A DNA stretch of 64,000 nucleotides. Origin: Eubacteriaceae bacterium. GTDB lineage: Bacteria > Bacillota > Clostridia > Lachnospirales > Lachnospiraceae. The notes beneath the pieces are model-generated. The model was given only the letters and a program-made list of their open reading frames with translations. It searched no databases and was not told the origin of the DNA. The DNA lies in NCBI GenBank assembly GCA_902363805.1, contig CABJBF010000001.1, positions 186,001-250,000 of the forward strand, in the 5' to 3' direction. This document shows positions 62,501 through 64,000 of the stretch, in pieces. A program made the position numbers and the translations under genes. Position 1 is the first letter of the stretch; every line of letters begins with the position of its first letter.

Positions 62501-63552
62501 ATATCGTAATTAATGAATTCATGAAAACATGGACAGTAGGTACAGGAAACGGATACCAGTATATGGGTCAGGTAAATTACAATGCACCTGCAGGATACAG
62601 ATATCTTCAGTTGACATATACAGGTGATACAAGAGCATTTGAAGAACTTAGATTAGAATTCTTTACAGATATGAAGAACCCGTATTGGTTCAACAAAAAT
62701 CAGGCAGTTAAGTTTGTGACAACAAGCGGCGATGTAGTTGAAGCTCCATCATCCACTGCAAAGACAGTTGTAATTGACCTTCAGAAATCAGGTTTAAATA
62801 TTAACCAGACAAATACTGGTTTCCATATTCATAATACACAGGGATATGGAAGTTTTACAATTACAGATGCAAGACTTTATAAAACAGCAGCTGTAGAACA
62901 ACCAACAACAAAACCGGTTGAGACAACAACAAAGGCACCAGAGACAACAAAGGCGCCTGAAACAACAAAACCAGTTGAAACAACAACAGAAGCTCCATCA
63001 ATGGTTTCAGATAAAGTTATTGTACATGGATATCAGATGAGTGCTAAGTTCAACGGAGTAGAAGGAGATATGGGAATTCGTATCGTATATTCTGTAGAAC
63101 CTGAAATTGATGGAAAGAAAGTAGAAAAAGCAGGTGTTATTTGCGGAATAGTATATGGTGACAACCCAATAACAAAGAATGACATTGTATTAAACAGCAA
63201 GAATTCTTATGTAGCAAGCTATGAAGCAACAGACAAAGGTTTGATTGGCGATGTAGTTGGCGATTCAAAGACAGCAAAGAATTATGTAAGAACATTTGGT
63301 TTGAAAGACTACAATGCAGAAGGACTTTCAGCAAAATACTACACAAGATCATATGCAATTTTAGAAGACGGAACAATTGCATACAGTAATGTAGAAGAAT
63401 TCAATATTTATGAAATCGGAAAGAAGATTTACCAGAAGAGATCAATGGTAAATGAGGCAGCTCATAATTACTTATATGATAAGATTCTTAAGGTGGTAAA
63501 TCCTGCAGAATTACCAATTGATTATAATTGGAGCAATACAATAGAAAAATAA
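59569..63552 (+). CDS. Large modular secreted GH87-like alpha-1,3-glucanase
   Basis: A 1,327-residue exported enzyme. The ATG at 59569 follows GAAGGAGA and begins a signal peptide (MRKSIQKVLSFALAGAMVLQPL). Order: beta-sandwich (about 35-215), GH87-like helix (about 220-640) with Asp393 in LADGVNFCQG and Asp416/Asp417 in NNGDDGLACW, then two CARDB-like domains (about 660-780 and 790-910; KNGDKVTFSVAITNTSNVDIP and VGDQLVFTATITNAGDTAIP). TTTKAPETTKPVE linkers lead to one recurring module (about 980-1110), more linker, and a C-terminal domain of ~180 residues (VIVHGYQMSAKFNGVEGDMGIRI) that I do not recognise. The catalytic part is clearly paralogous to the previous gene. Confidence 0.87.
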   Translation: MRKSIQKVLSFALAGAMVLQPLPSAQSVFKVNAGVASESKFDIPQADASGRVGAKVPYTRYDSLQANIGGGAQIASSKNFDRMNIASQASEQSYVRLPGKGAYTEWTMNTTGDGVTMRFTMPDSSDGMGLKGSLDVYVNGQYKQTIDLTSYFMWQYFASGNPSDNNDGGVPCFAFDEVHFKLDNSLKKGDTIRIQSSGANALEYGVDFLEIENVPDEIAQPDNSLNVEDFGAVPDDGQDDYDAIYRCIEEADRSNMDVYIPAGTFEIGQVWRLYGSNMKITGAGMWYTNIQFTNPDAGGGGISAGWQTSGSKDGYCNNIEFCNMYINSNLRSRYNQQAVYKCFMDVFTDGSVIHDIWEEHFECGFWFGDYNGKMDYSDGVKVMDCRIRNNLADGVNFCQGTSNATVYNCSIRNNGDDGLACWNNSWGGAKNESGNVFAYNTIDFIWRAGGIAIYGGDNFKVYNNYICDTFMAAGIHLNTTFDGYKFSECKNMTFDNNIIVRAGCTKDSWGEELGAVDIKQEVKNVTFNNTQIYDAQHDGIRILDNSASNVVFNNTKILGSGIDGQQGNYSSVPHAGAAIRLGSSSSATFNGIEIANSAFKNKEDGSPYFYTGGTDSSCVKNATIYDDDVTYTVPGYPEPYIDGGQQGGVTNPLEGITGYDIALTGLTWKNENGSSDLKNGDKVTFSVAITNTSNVDIPEGVTIGFKVVVDGTTTYRNQKFKDGLKAGQTVKLSTTGAWTASRGGHTIVATADDTNKLPNETDKNNNTRTKKFNVYGDAATNPVTRVSGGYDLVVSKIVANKQDIAVGDQLVFTATITNAGDTAIPAGTTIGYQLQIDGNTSNILWCDKYNSGLAAGQSVDLTVNSGSAQRNYWTATSGKHSIMAWVDDVNRIQNEVNEDNNQYTISLDIPTASMIENPDAPDDLNNPGQVETTKPVETTTKAPETTKPVETTTKAPETAKPVETTTKTPETSRDTSEDIVINEFMKTWTVGTGNGYQYMGQVNYNAPAGYRYLQLTYTGDTRAFEELRLEFFTDMKNPYWFNKNQAVKFVTTSGDVVEAPSSTAKTVVIDLQKSGLNINQTNTGFHIHNTQGYGSFTITDARLYKTAAVEQPTTKPVETTTKAPETTKAPETTKPVETTTEAPSMVSDKVIVHGYQMSAKFNGVEGDMGIRIVYSVEPEIDGKKVEKAGVICGIVYGDNPITKNDIVLNSKNSYVASYEATDKGLIGDVVGDSKTAKNYVRTFGLKDYNAEGLSAKYYTRSYAILEDGTIAYSNVEEFNIYEIGKKIYQKRSMVNEAAHNYLYDKILKVVNPAELPIDYNWSNTIEK

Positions 63553-63860
63553 ATAAAAGATATTGAAAACGGAGGCTATCGCTTCAACATTTAGGTTGTT
63601 GAAGCGAAGCCTCTTTGTGTTATATATGGGACTTTATTATGAATCAATTTTAATGAAATATTTGTATAATTTTTGATGTAATACTTGTATGTTTTTTAAT
63701 GAAATATTTGAAAAAATCACCGCAATATTTGTATGAGTTTAAGTGCAATATTCCAGGGTTTTGGTAGAACATTTTACACTAATATGATAAAATAAAATAA
63801 TAACTTTATTTACAATTTAATAGTGTCAAATGCGTATAACAACACAAAGGGGTGATTATT
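63553..63860. other. 308-bp intergenic region
   Basis: Holds a terminator at 63571-63620. From about 63640 to 63760 there are loose repeats of ATGAAATATTTGTA-like words with GCAATATTTGTATG; no gene is seen. Confidence 0.6.
63571..63620 (+). terminator. Terminator of the secreted-protein operon
   Basis: GAGGCTATCGCTTCAAC pairs with GTTGAAGCGAAGCCTC (one bulge), followed by a T-rich run. Confidence 0.85.
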
Positions 63861-64000
63861 ATGACAAATGACAAAGTAAGAATTCATCAGAGAGTACAGG
63901 ATGTAATGAACGTGGATGAACTGTACAATTATATTTACAGATATGTGCATGATAACAACATGGAACAGTCAATTATGGCATTGGAAATGGCGAATGAATG
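63861..64000 (+). CDS. N-terminal part of a small protein (runs off the window)
   Basis: The frame opens at the ATG at 63861, after AAAGGGGTG, and stays open to the last base, giving 46 residues: MTNDKVRIHQRVQDVMNVDE, then LYNYIYRYVHDNN and MEQSIMALEMANE. It looks helical and soluble. I do not recognise it, and the missing C-terminus prevents more. Confidence 0.65.
   Translation, partial: MTNDKVRIHQRVQDVMNVDELYNYIYRYVHDNNMEQSIMALEMANE

Overview
The window is low-GC DNA from an anaerobic Firmicute, most likely a Lachnospiraceae gut or rumen bacterium; I would not name a genus. Support for this comes from family-level resemblance: a Cas12a of the Lachnospiraceae/Eubacterium type, repeated lysine-rich C-terminal modules on secreted proteins, BspA-type repeats, TTKPETTT linkers, and an AgrC/AgrA-like two-component pair. 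Accessory and core genes alternate.

Layout. 1-9.5 kb: the end of a large secreted repeat protein, a LytTR response regulator with a GHKL sensor kinase, and a 1,575-residue C-type-lectin surface protein preceded by two direct repeats of LytTR-site geometry. 9.5-14.4 kb: a methyltransferase, a UvrD/PcrA-like helicase and prfC. 14.4-15.3 kb: a gene-free stretch with a tRNA 3' remnant and several tandem repeats. 15.3-16.8 kb: an ECF-type sigma factor with a membrane partner, then a HIRAN protein. 17-24.3 kb: a type I restriction-modification locus (hsdM, hsdS, hsdR) with a tyrosine recombinase and a silent inverted hsdS cassette; an ~85-bp direct repeat bounds it. 24.4-32.3 kb: a complete type V-A CRISPR-Cas locus (cas12a-cas4-cas1-cas2, 8-spacer array) lying between two paralogous EF-hand-loop proteins. 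32.6-39 kb: two MATE exporters with elaborate upstream regions, a Dabb-domain protein, a dNTPase and uppP. 39.5-63.6 kb: a large glucan-utilisation locus. The window ends in a truncated small gene.

The most interesting object is a tiny gene between 24738 and 24847, just upstream of cas12a. It has a consensus-like promoter, one crRNA-type hairpin, a guide-like segment and an intrinsic terminator. The first 9 nt of the guide match a site with a TTTA PAM that ends 15 bp before the cas12a start codon. This is the architecture of a CreR-type guide RNA by which Cas12a would repress its own gene. The principle is described for other CRISPR systems; this instance is read here from the sequence.

The glucan locus hangs together as an alpha-1,3-glucan pathway (inference). 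Two secreted GH87-like beta-helix enzymes would cut the polymer. Small proteins carrying a recurring, unrecognised ~145-residue module would bind it. A solute-binding protein and two permeases would import oligosaccharides; the ATPase must be encoded elsewhere. Two GH65 phosphorylases would release beta-glucose-1-phosphate, and PgmB would turn it into glucose-6-phosphate. A LacI-family regulator and GTTTAACGTTAAAC-type operators tie the units together. A run of nine G lies between two operators, and a sortase B-like enzyme sits beside a protein with a sorting-type tail.
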